Shown: piece by piece, positions 38,017-47,593 of the stretch | Layout of the letters: every line of letters begins with the position of its first letter | Position numbering within the stretch: the first letter of the stretch is position 1 | Origin: Gordonia sputi NBRC 100414 | GTDB taxonomy: Bacteria; Actinomycetota; Actinomycetes; Mycobacteriales; Mycobacteriaceae | NCBI RefSeq assembly: GCF_000248055.1 | Contig: NZ_BAFC01000022.1 | Location: 186,001 to 250,000, forward strand | DNA length: 64,000 bases | Reading direction: 5' to 3' | The notes under the pieces: model-generated | The model's input: the letters and a program-made list of their open reading frames with translations, nothing else | What the model was told of the DNA's origin: nothing | Database searches by the model: none | Program-made: the position numbers and the translations under genes

Positions 38017-39375
38017 GTGCAACGTCGAATCATGGGCATCGAGACGGAATTCGGTGTCACCTGCACCTTCCACGGCCATCGCCGACTGAGTCCAGACGAG
38101 GTCGCGCGGTACCTCTTCCGACGGGTCGTGTCGTGGGGGCGCTCATCGAATGTGTTCCTGCAGAACGGCGCGCGACTCTACCTCGATGTGGGGTCGCACC
38201 CCGAGTACGCGACGGCCGAGTGCGACAGCCTCATCCAGCTGATCAACCACGATCGCGCCGGTGAGCTGGTACTCGAGGATCTCCTGGTCGACGCCGAACA
38301 GCGACTCGCCGATGAAGGTATCGGCGGCGATATTTACCTGTTCAAGAACAACACCGACTCGGCGGGCAACTCGTACGGATGCCACGAGAACTATCTCGTC
38401 GTCCGAGCGGGGGAGTTCTCCCGGATCTCCGACGTCCTGCTACCGTTTCTCGTCACCCGCCAGCTGATCTGTGGTGCGGGCAAGGTGCTCGCAACGCCAA
38501 AGGCCGCCACCTTCTGTCTCTCGCAGCGTGCCGAGCACATCTGGGAGGGCGTGTCGTCGGCGACGACGCGGTCGCGTCCGATCATCAATACGCGCGACGA
38601 GCCCCACGCCGACGCCGAGAAATACCGCAGACTCCACGTCATCGTCGGCGACTCCAACATGTCGGAGATGACCACTCTGCTCAAGGTCGGCTCCGCGGCA
38701 CTCGTGCTGGAGATGATCGAGGCAGGGGTCGCTTTCCGCGACTTCGCTCTCGACAACCCGATCCGCGCGATTCGTGAGGTCAGCCACGACACGACGGGCA
38801 CGCGCCCGGTCCGCCTCGCGGGTGGACGGCAGGCCACAGCACTGGAGATCCAGCGCGAGTACCACGCACGTGCCGTCGAGCATCTGGTCAATCGCGCGCC
38901 GGATCCGGAGATGGACATGGTGGTCGATCTGTGGGGACGGATGCTCGACGCCGTCGAGGCCGACGACTTCTCGAAGGTCGACACCGAGATCGACTGGGTC
39001 ATCAAGCGCAAGCTGTTCCAGCGCTATCAGGACAAGTACTCGATGGAGTTGTCGGATCCGAAGATCGCGCAACTCGACCTCGCCTATCACGACATCAAAC
39101 GCGGACGAGGTGTCTTCGACCTCCTCTCGCGCAAGGGTTTGGTCACGCGCGCGACGACGGACGAGGCGATCAAGACCGCTGTCAACGAGCCGCCCCAGAC
39201 GACGAGGGCCAAGTTGCGCGGTGATTTCATCTCCGCGGCGCAGAAGGCCGGTCGCGATTTCACTGTCGACTGGGTCCACCTGAAGCTCAACGACCAAGCT
39301 CAGCGCACGGTGTTGTGCAAGGACCCGTTCCGCAGCGTCGACGAGCGCGTCGATCGCTTGATCGCATCCATGTAG
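38017..39375 (+). CDS. pafA: Pup-protein ligase
   Basis: The 452-residue ligase joins the C-terminal Glu of Pup to substrate lysines using [17 protein letters not shown] has the metal-binding Glu residues, and [15 protein letters not shown] contains the catalytic Asp57. The absence of the Dop loop and the C-terminal domain (about 380-452, ending VDRLIASM) identify it as PafA. pafB follows after 16 bp but with its own leaderless promoter. Confidence 0.97.
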   Translation: MQRRIMGIETEFGVTCTFHGHRRLSPDEVARYLFRRVVSWGRSSNVFLQNGARLYLDVGSHPEYATAECDSLIQLINHDRAGELVLEDLLVDAEQRLADEGIGGDIYLFKNNTDSAGNSYGCHENYLVVRAGEFSRISDVLLPFLVTRQLICGAGKVLATPKAATFCLSQRAEHIWEGVSSATTRSRPIINTRDEPHADAEKYRRLHVIVGDSNMSEMTTLLKVGSAALVLEMIEAGVAFRDFALDNPIRAIREVSHDTTGTRPVRLAGGRQATALEIQREYHARAVEHLVNRAPDPEMDMVVDLWGRMLDAVEADDFSKVDTEIDWVIKRKLFQRYQDKYSMELSDPKIAQLDLAYHDIKRGRGVFDLLSRKGLVTRATTDEAIKTAVNEPPQTTRAKLRGDFISAAQKAGRDFTVDWVHLKLNDQAQRTVLCKDPFRSVDERVDRLIASM

Positions 39376-39378
39376 CCG

Positions 39379-39384
39379 TAAGCT
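39379..39384 (+). promoter_or_regulatory. -10 element (TAAGCT) of leaderless pafB
   Basis: TAAGCT begins 4 nt after the pafA stop codon and is followed by 7 nt and the GTG at 39392. Confidence 0.55.
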
Positions 39385-39391
39385 GCATGGC

Positions 39392-40378
39392 GTGGTTACG
39401 TCGAAAGTCGAGCGTCAGATCAACCTGGTGATCTGTCTGCTCTCGACCAAGCAATACGTCACCGCTGAGTACATCCACCGCAACGTGTCCGGCTACCACG
39501 ACCAGGAGCGTTCCGACGAGGCGTTCAATCGGATGTTCGAGCGTGACAAGAACGATCTGCGCGATCTCGGGGTGCCGCTGGTCACCGGTCCTTCGCCGGA
39601 GAGCGGGATCGAAGGATATCGCATCGATCCAGACTCGTACTCACTGCCCGACATCACGCTCGATGAGCAGGAGGCTGCGGCCATCGCGATGGCCGCAGCG
39701 CTCTGGGACAACTCCGACGTCTCGACCATCTCGCAGACCGCCGTCCTCAAACTCCAGGCAGCGGGAATCGACGTCCGTGCCGACGACGAGATCGGTGTTG
39801 CGGCGGTATCGCAGCGTTCCCTCGGTGGTGAGCAGTCTCTCGCGCCAACGCTGGCAGCGATCGACGGTGGCCAGGCCATCACGTTCACCTACCGCGCGGG
39901 CGCGACGTCGTCGGGAGAGACGAGGACGCTCGAACCGTGGGGCGTGGTGACTCATCGGGGTCGGTGGTACGTCGTCGGCCACGACCGTGGTCGCGAGGCA
40001 ACACGGACCTTCCGGCTGAGCAGGCTTTCTGATGTCACCGCCACCGGGTCGGCCGGGGTCGTACACCGTCCGGAGCACACCGACCTGCAGCAGATCGTCG
40101 CCGACGCAGTCGATTCCGCGACCGGTTCGGATGGTCGCGCGGCACGTGTCTGGGTGGCGAGCGGCCGGGCGGCAGGGCTTCGACGTCTGGCGACGTCGAG
40201 CACACCTGCTGTCTTCGACGGTGAGGACGGTGACGATCTCGTCATCGAGATCAGGTCACTGAGCACGCTGGCCCGCATGATCCTGGCCGTCGGCCCCGAC
40301 GCGGTGGTTCGAGAACCGGCCGAACTACGTGACCTCGTGGTCGCGGGTCTCGACCGGATCGGCGGGGTGAACGCCTGA
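39392..40378 (+). CDS. pafB: WYL-domain transcriptional activator subunit PafB
   Basis: The 328-residue protein has an N-terminal winged helix (VERQINLVICLLSTKQYVTA, then EAFNRMFERDKNDLRDLGVP) and a WYL domain with RTLEPWGVVTHRGRWYVVGHDRGREATRTFRLSRL. A C-terminal WCX region follows. With PafC it forms the PafBC activator of the LexA-independent DNA-damage response in mycobacteria, probably sensing single-stranded DNA. It shares TGATG with pafC. A lexA-independent consensus (RecA-NDp type) was not seen elsewhere in this window. Confidence 0.95.
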   Translation: MVTSKVERQINLVICLLSTKQYVTAEYIHRNVSGYHDQERSDEAFNRMFERDKNDLRDLGVPLVTGPSPESGIEGYRIDPDSYSLPDITLDEQEAAAIAMAAALWDNSDVSTISQTAVLKLQAAGIDVRADDEIGVAAVSQRSLGGEQSLAPTLAAIDGGQAITFTYRAGATSSGETRTLEPWGVVTHRGRWYVVGHDRGREATRTFRLSRLSDVTATGSAGVVHRPEHTDLQQIVADAVDSATGSDGRAARVWVASGRAAGLRRLATSSTPAVFDGEDGDDLVIEIRSLSTLARMILAVGPDAVVREPAELRDLVVAGLDRIGGVNA

Positions 40379-41340
40379 TGTCGACCGCACAATCGCGGCG
40401 CTTGAGCCGACTTCTCGCGCTCGTCCCTTACTTTTCGACGCGCGGCGGCATCTCCATGGAGAAGGCCGCGAGTGACCTCGGGGTCACACCTGCACAACTC
40501 CGCAAAGATCTGGAGCAGCTCTTCGTCTGCGGACTGCCGGGTTATTACCCGGACGACCTCATCGAGCTCGAGTTCTCCGAAGGCTATGTCGATGTCGGGT
40601 TCACGGCGGGCATGGACCGCCCGCTGAGGTTGACCGGCGCCGAGGCCAGCGTGCTGCTGGTGGCCCTGCAAGCACTGGTCGATATGGCAGGTGTTCTCGA
40701 CCAGCAGGCCGCGCGGCGAGCCATCGCCAAGATCGAACAAGCCGTCGGAAAATCACTTCCGGCGGTCGCGACGGTGTCGGTCGACGACGACGAGAAGAAC
40801 CCGACCTACGCGACCGTGCGGCGTGCGGTGACCGAAGGCCGCGCACTCGACCTCACGTACTATTCGGCGACGCGCGATTCGGTCAGTCAGCGGGTCGTCG
40901 ATCCGATACGCCTGCAGGGACTGAACTCCAACACCTACCTCGAAGCCTGGTGCCGAGGCAGCGAGGGCGTGCGCCTGTTCCGGTTCGACCGGATCGAGGC
41001 CGCACAGCTACGCGACGAGCCGTCGACTCCGCCCGCATCCGTGGCGGGCACGCAGCAGTCCGTGCTTCTCGGCGACGACCCCGACCACCGCTCGGTCGAG
41101 ATCGAGATCGATCCCGAGCAGGCCTGGGTTCTCGACTACTACCGGATCGATCCGCTCGACGACGTGGTCGTCGCCAAGGAGAGCGATGCGCCGATCAGGG
41201 GTCGACTCGCGTACGGCTCACCGGAGTGGTTGACGCGATTCCTCCTGGGGTTCGGCGGCACCGTGCGGGTCGTCGACGATCGAGATATCGACGACGCTGT
41301 GACCAATGCCGCACGCGCAGCGCGAGCGCGCTATCGCTGA
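40378..41340 (+). CDS. pafC: WYL-domain transcriptional activator subunit PafC
   Basis: The 320-residue partner of PafB has the same layout: helix-turn-helix in residues about 5-65 ([20 protein letters not shown], then [20 protein letters not shown]), WYL domain around 140-205 ([20 protein letters not shown], then [20 protein letters not shown]) and a WCX tail. Its ATG shares one base with the pafB stop, which fits obligate co-translation of the heterodimer. tatA begins 44 bp downstream. Confidence 0.95.
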   Translation: MSTAQSRRLSRLLALVPYFSTRGGISMEKAASDLGVTPAQLRKDLEQLFVCGLPGYYPDDLIELEFSEGYVDVGFTAGMDRPLRLTGAEASVLLVALQALVDMAGVLDQQAARRAIAKIEQAVGKSLPAVATVSVDDDEKNPTYATVRRAVTEGRALDLTYYSATRDSVSQRVVDPIRLQGLNSNTYLEAWCRGSEGVRLFRFDRIEAAQLRDEPSTPPASVAGTQQSVLLGDDPDHRSVEIEIDPEQAWVLDYYRIDPLDDVVVAKESDAPIRGRLAYGSPEWLTRFLLGFGGTVRVVDDRDIDDAVTNAARAARARYR

Positions 41341-41349
41341 GTGTCGCGG

Positions 41350-41355
41350 TAGGAT
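41350..41355 (+). promoter_or_regulatory. Possible -10 element (TAGGAT) for tatA-tatC
   Basis: TAGGAT lies 29 nt before the tatA ATG, leaving room for a short leader that contains GGAAGG as the Shine-Dalgarno sequence. Confidence 0.4.
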
Positions 41356-41384
41356 CGTGTGAAGACAAGCGGAAGGTAATCCTG

Positions 41385-41657
41385 ATGGGTGCAATGTCGT
41401 GGTGGCACTGGCTGATCGTGCTGGTGGTCGTGCTACTGCTGTTCGGCTCAAAGAAGCTTCCCGACGCGGCGCGTGGCCTCGGTCAGTCGCTGCGGATCTT
41501 CAAGAGCGAGGTCCAGGAGATGCAGCGCGAGGGCGATTCGACCCCTCCCAAGACCACAGCATCCCCCGACGAAGCCACACCGCAGCGTGAACTCCCGTCC
41601 TCCGACGCGAGCACCACTGCGCAATCCACCCCGGATCAGACCAAGAAGTCGGCGTAG
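41385..41657 (+). CDS. tatA: Sec-independent protein translocase subunit TatA
   Basis: The 90-residue protein has one N-terminal membrane helix ([20 protein letters not shown]), the FG hinge, then an amphipathic helix ([20 protein letters not shown]) and a polar Ser/Thr/Pro tail. It polymerises to form the channel for folded proteins with twin-arginine signals. Short N-terminal MGAMSW and clear GGAAGG support the ATG at 41385. tatC follows after 20 bp. Confidence 0.95.
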   Translation: MGAMSWWHWLIVLVVVLLLFGSKKLPDAARGLGQSLRIFKSEVQEMQREGDSTPPKTTASPDEATPQRELPSSDASTTAQSTPDQTKKSA

Positions 41658-41677
41658 CCGCGCACTGGGACACCTGA

Positions 41678-42661
41678 GTGCGGATTCCATTCGACCCGAG
41701 GTACCGCAAGCGCAAACTCAACCCCGACGGCACGATGCCGTTGGTGGAGCATCTGTTCGAGCTGCGTACCCGTCTGCTCATCTCGATGGCCGCGATCGTC
41801 GTCACGACGATCCTCGGCTTCGTCTGGTACTCCTACGGGATATTCGGACTCCCGACGCTCGGCGATCTGCTCCGTGAGCCCTACTGTTCGCTACCCGCGT
41901 CATCCCGCGCGACCCTGACCGCGGACGACTCCTGCCGCCTCCTGGCGACAGGGCCATTCGATCAGTTCATGCTGCGCCTCAAGGTCGCACTGACCGCGGG
42001 CGTCGTGCTCGCGTGCCCGGTGTGGCTCTACCAGATCTGGCAGTTCGTCACTCCCGGTCTGCTGGAGAAGGAACGCAAGTACGCGATCTCGTTCGTGACG
42101 GCAGCCGCGGTGCTCTTCGTGGCCGGCGCTGTGCTGGCTTACCTCGTCGTTGCAAAGGCCTTCCACTTCCTGCTGACCGTCGGCAACAACGTGCAGGTGA
42201 CCGCGCTGGCGGGCGATCAGTACTTCGGGTTCATGATCCACCTGCTCATCATCTTCGGCGTGAGCTTCGAGCTGCCTCTGCTGATCGTCGCGTTGAACAC
42301 TGTGGGTGTACTGCATTATCCGCGGCTCAAGGCCTGGCGTCGCGGATTGATCTTCGCCCTGTTCGTGTTCGCGGCCATCGTGACCCCTGGCCAGGATCCG
42401 TTCACCATGCTCGCCCTTGCGCTCGCCCTGACCGTGCTGCTCGAGGTGGCCATTCAGTTCTCGCGCTTCAACGACCGGCGCCGCGATCGGAACACACCCG
42501 ACTGGGCGTCGATCCCAGACGACCAGGCGAGCCCTCTGCCCGATGTATCGCCGCGTCCGCGACCGTCGACGGTCGGAGCGCCCACGTCGGTGTCGTCGGG
42601 AATGGCCCCGCAGGGCCGCGCCTCCGTGCGCGACGCCTCGACCTTCGACGATGTTCTCTGA
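41678..42661 (+). CDS. tatC: Sec-independent protein translocase subunit TatC
   Basis: The 327-residue protein has six hydrophobic helices. The cytosolic N terminus [15 protein letters not shown] is the twin-arginine signal-binding patch, and [15 protein letters not shown] and [12 protein letters not shown] are conserved TatC segments. A roughly 70-residue Arg/Pro-rich tail follows the last helix (from about residue 258). The GTG start is inferred; GGGACACC precedes it. Together with tatA it can form a functional minimal translocase; tatB is not in the window. Confidence 0.95.
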   Translation: MRIPFDPRYRKRKLNPDGTMPLVEHLFELRTRLLISMAAIVVTTILGFVWYSYGIFGLPTLGDLLREPYCSLPASSRATLTADDSCRLLATGPFDQFMLRLKVALTAGVVLACPVWLYQIWQFVTPGLLEKERKYAISFVTAAAVLFVAGAVLAYLVVAKAFHFLLTVGNNVQVTALAGDQYFGFMIHLLIIFGVSFELPLLIVALNTVGVLHYPRLKAWRRGLIFALFVFAAIVTPGQDPFTMLALALALTVLLEVAIQFSRFNDRRRDRNTPDWASIPDDQASPLPDVSPRPRPSTVGAPTSVSSGMAPQGRASVRDASTFDDVL

Positions 42662-42682
42662 CCCCGATGTCCGCTGAGACCG

Positions 42683-45487
42683 ATGTCAACTGACCACGCG
42701 GAATTCGACCGCTTCGCGGCGAGCCTCTCCTTCGAGCTCGACGAGTTCCAACGTCTGGCCTGCCGCGCACTCGAGGACGGCCAGGGAGTGCTGGTGTGTG
42801 CGCCGACCGGTGCAGGAAAGACGATCGTCGGTGAGTTCGCGGTGCATCTGGCGTTGGCTGCCGGGACAAAGTGCTTCTACACGACCCCGATCAAGGCGCT
42901 GAGCAACCAGAAGTACGCCGATCTCGTCGCTGTTCACGGCAGACAGAATGTGGGGCTCCTCACCGGCGACAGCTCGATCAACTCCGACGCCCCGGTGGTG
43001 GTGATGACCACCGAGGTCGTCCGCAACATGATCTATGCGAATTCACCTGCACTACAGGGGCTCTCGCATGTGGTGATGGATGAGGTTCACTTCCTCGCCG
43101 ATCGTTTTCGCGGCGCGGTCTGGGAGGAGGTCATTCTCGGACTCGATCCGTCGGTGCGGGTGGTGAGCTTGTCGGCGACGGTCAGTAATGCCGAAGAGTT
43201 CGGCGACTGGATTCAGACCGTACGGGGCGAGGTCACCGTCATCGTCGACGAACATCGACCGGTGCCTCTCCAGCAGCACATGCTCGTCGGTTCGCGCCTG
43301 TTCGACCTGTTCGATTCTCACCGCGACGGTGGCAAACCCCAGGTCAACCCCGAACTCAAACGCTACATCCGACACCGGATGCTATTGGCCGACGAGCGCG
43401 ACAGCGGTCGTGGGCACGATCGACGTTCCGGTCGTGGACGACCGCGGTCGACGCGCGGCAGGGGACCGGGCGCCCTCTCGCGTCCGCAACTCGTTGCTCG
43501 CCTCGATCGCGAGGGCCTGCTGCCCGCAATCGGCTTCATCTTCTCGCGCGTGGGGTGCGACGCCGCCTTGGCCCAATGTCTGCGATCGGGACTGTCGTTG
43601 CTGACGCCCGAGGAGTCGAGTGCCGTCGACGAAGTCATCGACCGCCATCTCACCGAGATCGCCCCAGGAGATGCCGACGTACTCGGCGTCGACGAGTGGC
43701 GTGCGGGATTGCAGCGTGGGTTCGCGGCTCATCACGCGGGCCTCCTCCCGACGTTCCGTCACACGGTGGAGGAACTGTTCGTCCGAGGGCTCGTGCGGAT
43801 GGTGTTCGCCACCGAAACCCTTGCGCTCGGTATCAACATGCCTGCTCGCTCGGTGGTTCTCGAACGCCTGGTGAAGTTCAACGGAGAGTCACACGTCGAT
43901 CTGACACCCGGCGAGTTCACCCAGCTCACCGGACGCGCCGGTCGTAGGGGCATCGACGTCGAGGGCCACGCCGTTGTCGTGTGGACGCCCGAGCTGGTTC
44001 CCGAACAAGTTGCGGGCCTGGCGGGGGCGCGTACGTTCCCGCTGCGCAGCTCCTTCGCGCCCGAGTACAACATGGCGGTCAACCTGATCGGCCGTCGAGG
44101 ACTCGCGGGATCACGTGAGCTGCTGAACAGGTCGTTCGCGCAGTTCCAGGCCGACCGCTCCGTCGTCGGACAATCCCGCAAGGTCGACGACATGTACCGC
44201 CGACTGCGCAAACTCGACGTCGAGCTCGCGGGAGCCGCCGACAAACGCGGCATCGAACCCGGCACCATCACCGCACTCGACGACGACGATCCGGCCGACG
44301 GATCCGACTCGTATCGAGGCTTCCTCGGTTACGTGACCCTGCGCGAGGAGATTCGCAGACGGGAGCGTGATCTCAAGTTCCGCAGCCGGGTGGCGACGCA
44401 GGAGTCGACGGTCGCCGACCTCGCCGGACTCAAACGCGGACATGTCATCGGTGTGTCATCGGGGCGCCACCGCGGACTCGCCGTGGTGCTCGAGGCCGCG
44501 AGTCAGCCTGCAGATCCCAAGCCGCTCGTTCTCAGCGAGGACGCCTGGTGTGGCCGCGTGGGTACACGGGATTTCGTGAATCCGCCCGAGGTTCTCGGTC
44601 ATATGCGGCTACCCAAGAACCCCGACCGCAGGACAGGACGCGGTCGACGCGACCTGGCATCGGCACTGCGGTCGACCGGGATAGAAATGCCGCGGGGCCG
44701 TCAGAAGAAGCGGGCGCTGGCGGCAGACGATACAGAGCTGGCACGGATGCGCCATCAACTGCGCGCCCACCCCGCTCATCAGCTCGACAACGGCGACGAC
44801 CTGTTCCGACTGGCCGAGCAACGAAACCGGCTCGTGCGGGACATCGTGTCGGCGGAACGCTCGATCAGCGAGCGCACATCGACACTCGGCGTGACCTTCG
44901 ACAGGATCGTCGGCGTGCTCACCGAACTCGGGTACGTCGAGAAGGAGCGTGGCGAGGTGGTGGTGACACCCACCGGTCAGCTCCTCAGTCGCATCTACAG
45001 CGAGAGCGATCTCCTCGTGACCGAGTGCATTCGCGCCGGAATCTGGGACAGGCTCGGACCGCCGCAACTTGCTGCGGTGATCGCCGCGATGGTGTTCGAG
45101 TCGCGTCGTGACAGTCATGCAGGCGCCGACGCGATGCCCGGAAACGTCGAGCTGCGGACCGCGATCGCCGCGACCCTCGACATCTGGTGTCAGGTCACCG
45201 ACGTCGAGCGCCGTCACGGGGTGTCGCCGACACGCGAGCCGGACACGGGTTTCTCTGTCGCGGTGTCGCTCTGGGCGTCGGGTCGATCACTGACCGAGTC
45301 GTTGGCCGCTGCGGGCGAACGCGGCACCCTGCTCTCGCCCGGCGACTTCGTTCGCTGGAACCGGCAGGTCGTCGACCTGCTCGAACAGGTCCGACTCGGC
45401 GTCGGCGACGAAGCTCCGCTCGCCCGTTCGGCGCGCGCGGCGGTCGGAGCGATCAGACGCGGTGTTGTCGCTGCCGAACTCGGTTGA
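42683..45487 (+). CDS. helY: Ski2-like DEVH-box helicase
   Basis: The 934-residue protein is a superfamily 2 helicase of the Ski2/Mtr4 type. Walker A is APTGAGKT near 40, the DEVH box is VVMDEVHFLAD near 131, motif III is SLSATVSN, and QLTGRAGRRGIDVEG is motif VI. The C-terminal DSHCT-like domain spans about 750-934. An unusual insertion at about 238-272 is rich in Arg and Gly (RRSGRGRPRSTRGRGPGA), just before the second RecA domain, and may bind nucleic acid. It is probably the last gene of a cluster with tatA-tatC (21-bp gap). RNA processing or decay is the likely role. Confidence 0.93.
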   Translation: MSTDHAEFDRFAASLSFELDEFQRLACRALEDGQGVLVCAPTGAGKTIVGEFAVHLALAAGTKCFYTTPIKALSNQKYADLVAVHGRQNVGLLTGDSSINSDAPVVVMTTEVVRNMIYANSPALQGLSHVVMDEVHFLADRFRGAVWEEVILGLDPSVRVVSLSATVSNAEEFGDWIQTVRGEVTVIVDEHRPVPLQQHMLVGSRLFDLFDSHRDGGKPQVNPELKRYIRHRMLLADERDSGRGHDRRSGRGRPRSTRGRGPGALSRPQLVARLDREGLLPAIGFIFSRVGCDAALAQCLRSGLSLLTPEESSAVDEVIDRHLTEIAPGDADVLGVDEWRAGLQRGFAAHHAGLLPTFRHTVEELFVRGLVRMVFATETLALGINMPARSVVLERLVKFNGESHVDLTPGEFTQLTGRAGRRGIDVEGHAVVVWTPELVPEQVAGLAGARTFPLRSSFAPEYNMAVNLIGRRGLAGSRELLNRSFAQFQADRSVVGQSRKVDDMYRRLRKLDVELAGAADKRGIEPGTITALDDDDPADGSDSYRGFLGYVTLREEIRRRERDLKFRSRVATQESTVADLAGLKRGHVIGVSSGRHRGLAVVLEAASQPADPKPLVLSEDAWCGRVGTRDFVNPPEVLGHMRLPKNPDRRTGRGRRDLASALRSTGIEMPRGRQKKRALAADDTELARMRHQLRAHPAHQLDNGDDLFRLAEQRNRLVRDIVSAERSISERTSTLGVTFDRIVGVLTELGYVEKERGEVVVTPTGQLLSRIYSESDLLVTECIRAGIWDRLGPPQLAAVIAAMVFESRRDSHAGADAMPGNVELRTAIAATLDIWCQVTDVERRHGVSPTREPDTGFSVAVSLWASGRSLTESLAAAGERGTLLSPGDFVRWNRQVVDLLEQVRLGVGDEAPLARSARAAVGAIRRGVVAAELG

Positions 45488-45687
45488 CGTAGTGGGCGTA
45501 CGCGGCCGGGTTGACGTGATCGGGAGTCGTGTACCGCTTGACCGACGACCCCAGTTCGCTGGGGTAACCTTCACTTCGCATATCGGTCGGCGACGACGGC
45601 AGGGGAGAGTGCGTCACGCCGCGATACCGTGACCGTTCGACATTGCACACCGGTGCGCCACTGCCGGGCCGATCGAGAGAGAGACGC

Positions 45688-46578
45688 ATGAGCCATCCGT
45701 ACGATCCCAACAACGCCGGTGACCAGTCCTCGACCGGTGATCAGCCGCGCGAGGACAGCCAGCAGGGGCAGAACTCCCAGCAACCGCCCGAGTACGGACA
45801 GCCGCCCCAGTATGGGCAACCTCCCCAGTATGGCCAACCTCAGCAGCCGGGTCAGTATGGGCAGCCGCCCCAGTATGGCCAGCCACAGCAGCCGGGCCAG
45901 TACGGTCAGCCGCCCCAGTACGGCCAGGCAGGCCAGCCCCAGTACGGGCAACCTCCCCAGTATGGCCAGCCACAGCAGCCGGGCCAGTACGGACAGCCGC
46001 CCCAGTACGGCCAGGCAGGCCAGCCCCAGTACGGGCAACCTCCTCAGTACGGCCAGCCACAGCAGCCGGGCCAGTACGGTCAGCCGCCCCAGTACGGACA
46101 GCCCGGTCAGACCAGTCAGCCCGGTCAGTACGGCCAGCCGGGGCAGTACGGGCAGGCAGGAGCCGCGGGTGAGACGGCAACCCAGCCGGGTCAGTTCGGT
46201 CAGCCCGGCCAGCAGGGTGACCAGTTCTCGGCGATGTCGGTCGCGTCGGGGTCGTCGAAGAACAAGCGCGTGGCCCTCTTCGGCGGTATCGGAGCGGTGG
46301 TCGTCATTGCCGCGATCCTGCTCATCACCGCGTTCGCCTGGCCGGGGTGGGCACCGAAGTCGCTCGATCAGAATGCGGTTCAGGACGGCGTGAAGCAGGT
46401 GCTGACCAAGGACTACCAGGCGACCGATGTCTCGAACGTCTCGTGCCCGTCGGGTCAGAGCGTGAAGAAGGGCAATTCGTTCAGCTGCTCTGTCACCGTT
46501 GGAGGCCAGAAACAGCAGGTCAAGGTCACAATTCTCGACGACGACGGCAAGTACGCGGTGTCGCGTCCCACGAGCTGA
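45688..46578 (+). CDS. Membrane protein with QPPQYGQ-repeat N terminus and DUF4333 C terminus
   Basis: The 296-residue protein has three parts. Residues about 36-170 are almost wholly PPQYGQ / PQQPGQYGQ repeats, low in charge and probably disordered in the cytosol. One membrane helix lies at about 194-213 ([20 protein letters not shown]). The external C-terminal domain is DUF4333, with the two conserved cysteines in [21 protein letters not shown] that probably form a disulfide. It resembles Rv2091c by position next to helY. DUF4333 function is unknown. The gene ends at TGATCA, the stop abutting the convergent exonuclease stop. Confidence 0.85.
   Translation: MSHPYDPNNAGDQSSTGDQPREDSQQGQNSQQPPEYGQPPQYGQPPQYGQPQQPGQYGQPPQYGQPQQPGQYGQPPQYGQAGQPQYGQPPQYGQPQQPGQYGQPPQYGQAGQPQYGQPPQYGQPQQPGQYGQPPQYGQPGQTSQPGQYGQPGQYGQAGAAGETATQPGQFGQPGQQGDQFSAMSVASGSSKNKRVALFGGIGAVVVIAAILLITAFAWPGWAPKSLDQNAVQDGVKQVLTKDYQATDVSNVSCPSGQSVKKGNSFSCSVTVGGQKQQVKVTILDDDGKYAVSRPTS
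45796..46200 (+). repeat. Imperfect tandem repeat coding for PPQYGQ units
   Basis: About 400 bp made of in-frame units such as CAGCCGCCCCAGTACGG and CCACAGCAGCCGGGCCAGTA, in higher-order blocks of roughly 100 bp (compare 45880-45985 with 45985-46090). It is a likely site of slipped-strand length change between strains. Confidence 0.85.
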
Positions 46579-47559
46579 TCAGCGCGAGACCAACTCCCAC
46601 CCGAGCGCATCGGCGAGCCTTCCCACCGACGTACCGATACGCAGTTCGTCGATGAGGTCGGCGAGTCGCTCGGGGTCGGCGGGCGCCGACGGCAGGTGAT
46701 CGTCATCGATGCTCTCCACCGTCGGTGCGTCGGTGCGGACAGTGACCACGGTGCGCGCGGCACGGAGGTAGTCCGCGGAGTCACGCAGTGCTGACCGCAC
46801 GCGCGGGGTGAGCGTCGACGAGGGGTCGTCGGCGGCAGCCTCGAGTGCGTCGAGGTCGCCGTAGGTGGTGATCAGTTTCGCGGCGGTCTTGTCGCCGATC
46901 CCCGCGACGCCGGGCAGACCATCCGACGGGTCGCCGCGCAGCATCGACATCTCCGCGTAGGCGGTACCCGCGCGCTCGACGGGCACCCCGTATCGGTCGG
47001 AAACCTCTGCAGGCCCCATCAGCTCGGCTTTCGCCAGCCCGCGTCCGACGTAGAGCACGCGCACCGGCACCGGGTCGTCGGCCACGACCTGGAGCAGATC
47101 GCGGTCGCCGCTGACCACGATCACGTCGTCGTCGGCCTCGGTCGCTGCGAGTGTGCCGATGACGTCGTCGGCTTCGCACCCGACCGCTCCCGATGTCGTG
47201 AGTCCCGCGGCGGCCAGCACGTCGAGGATCATGTCGACCTGCGGCGTGAGGGTGTCGGGAACCTCCTCGATGTCGGGTTCTTCTCGACCTGCATCGCCGG
47301 AATGCGGTGCCTCTTGCGCCACCCGGTGGGCCTTGTAGGACGGCAACAAATCCGTGCGGAACGCGGGCCGCCAATCGAGGTCGAGGCAGACGACGAGACG
47401 CGTCGGATGGTGTTGGGACACCAGAGAGGCGATCGTGTCGACGAATCCACGGACCGCGTTCACGGGCCGTCCGTCGGCCGCGGTGAGCTTCTCGGGCAGT
47501 GCGTGAAACGAGCGGAACCACAGGCTTGCGCCGTCGAGCAACATCACGGATCCTGGCAT
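46579..47559 (-). CDS. 5'-3' exonuclease / flap endonuclease-like protein
   Basis: The 326-residue protein resembles the N-terminal 5' nuclease domain of DNA polymerase I, standing alone. [19 protein letters not shown] holds the first Asp, [24 protein letters not shown] the next acidic and basic residues, and [15 protein letters not shown] with [12 protein letters not shown] the metal-binding aspartates. [17 protein letters not shown] is the helix-hairpin-helix DNA-binding motif. It corresponds by position to Rv2090. Flap removal in replication or repair is inferred. Confidence 0.93.
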   Translation of the reverse strand: MPGSVMLLDGASLWFRSFHALPEKLTAADGRPVNAVRGFVDTIASLVSQHHPTRLVVCLDLDWRPAFRTDLLPSYKAHRVAQEAPHSGDAGREEPDIEEVPDTLTPQVDMILDVLAAAGLTTSGAVGCEADDVIGTLAATEADDDVIVVSGDRDLLQVVADDPVPVRVLYVGRGLAKAELMGPAEVSDRYGVPVERAGTAYAEMSMLRGDPSDGLPGVAGIGDKTAAKLITTYGDLDALEAAADDPSSTLTPRVRSALRDSADYLRAARTVVTVRTDAPTVESIDDDHLPSAPADPERLADLIDELRIGTSVGRLADALGWELVSR

Positions 47560-47580
47560 GTCTCAACTCTGCCATCCGCG

Positions 47581-47586
47581 TAGGCT
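47581..47586 (+). promoter_or_regulatory. -10 element (TAGGCT), leaderless start at 47594
   Basis: TAGGCT is followed by exactly 7 nt and the GTG at 47594, within the 34-bp gap to the divergent exonuclease gene. Confidence 0.55.
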
Positions 47587-47593
47587 TCGACTC

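Noticed and set aside
39392..41340. PafBC target promoters elsewhere in the window
   Set aside because: I looked for a TTGTCRGTG-type box placed before TANNNT and found no convincing case.
45796..46200. Repeat tract as a possible mobile element or CRISPR
   Set aside because: It is in frame throughout and codes for PPQYGQ units of a membrane protein.
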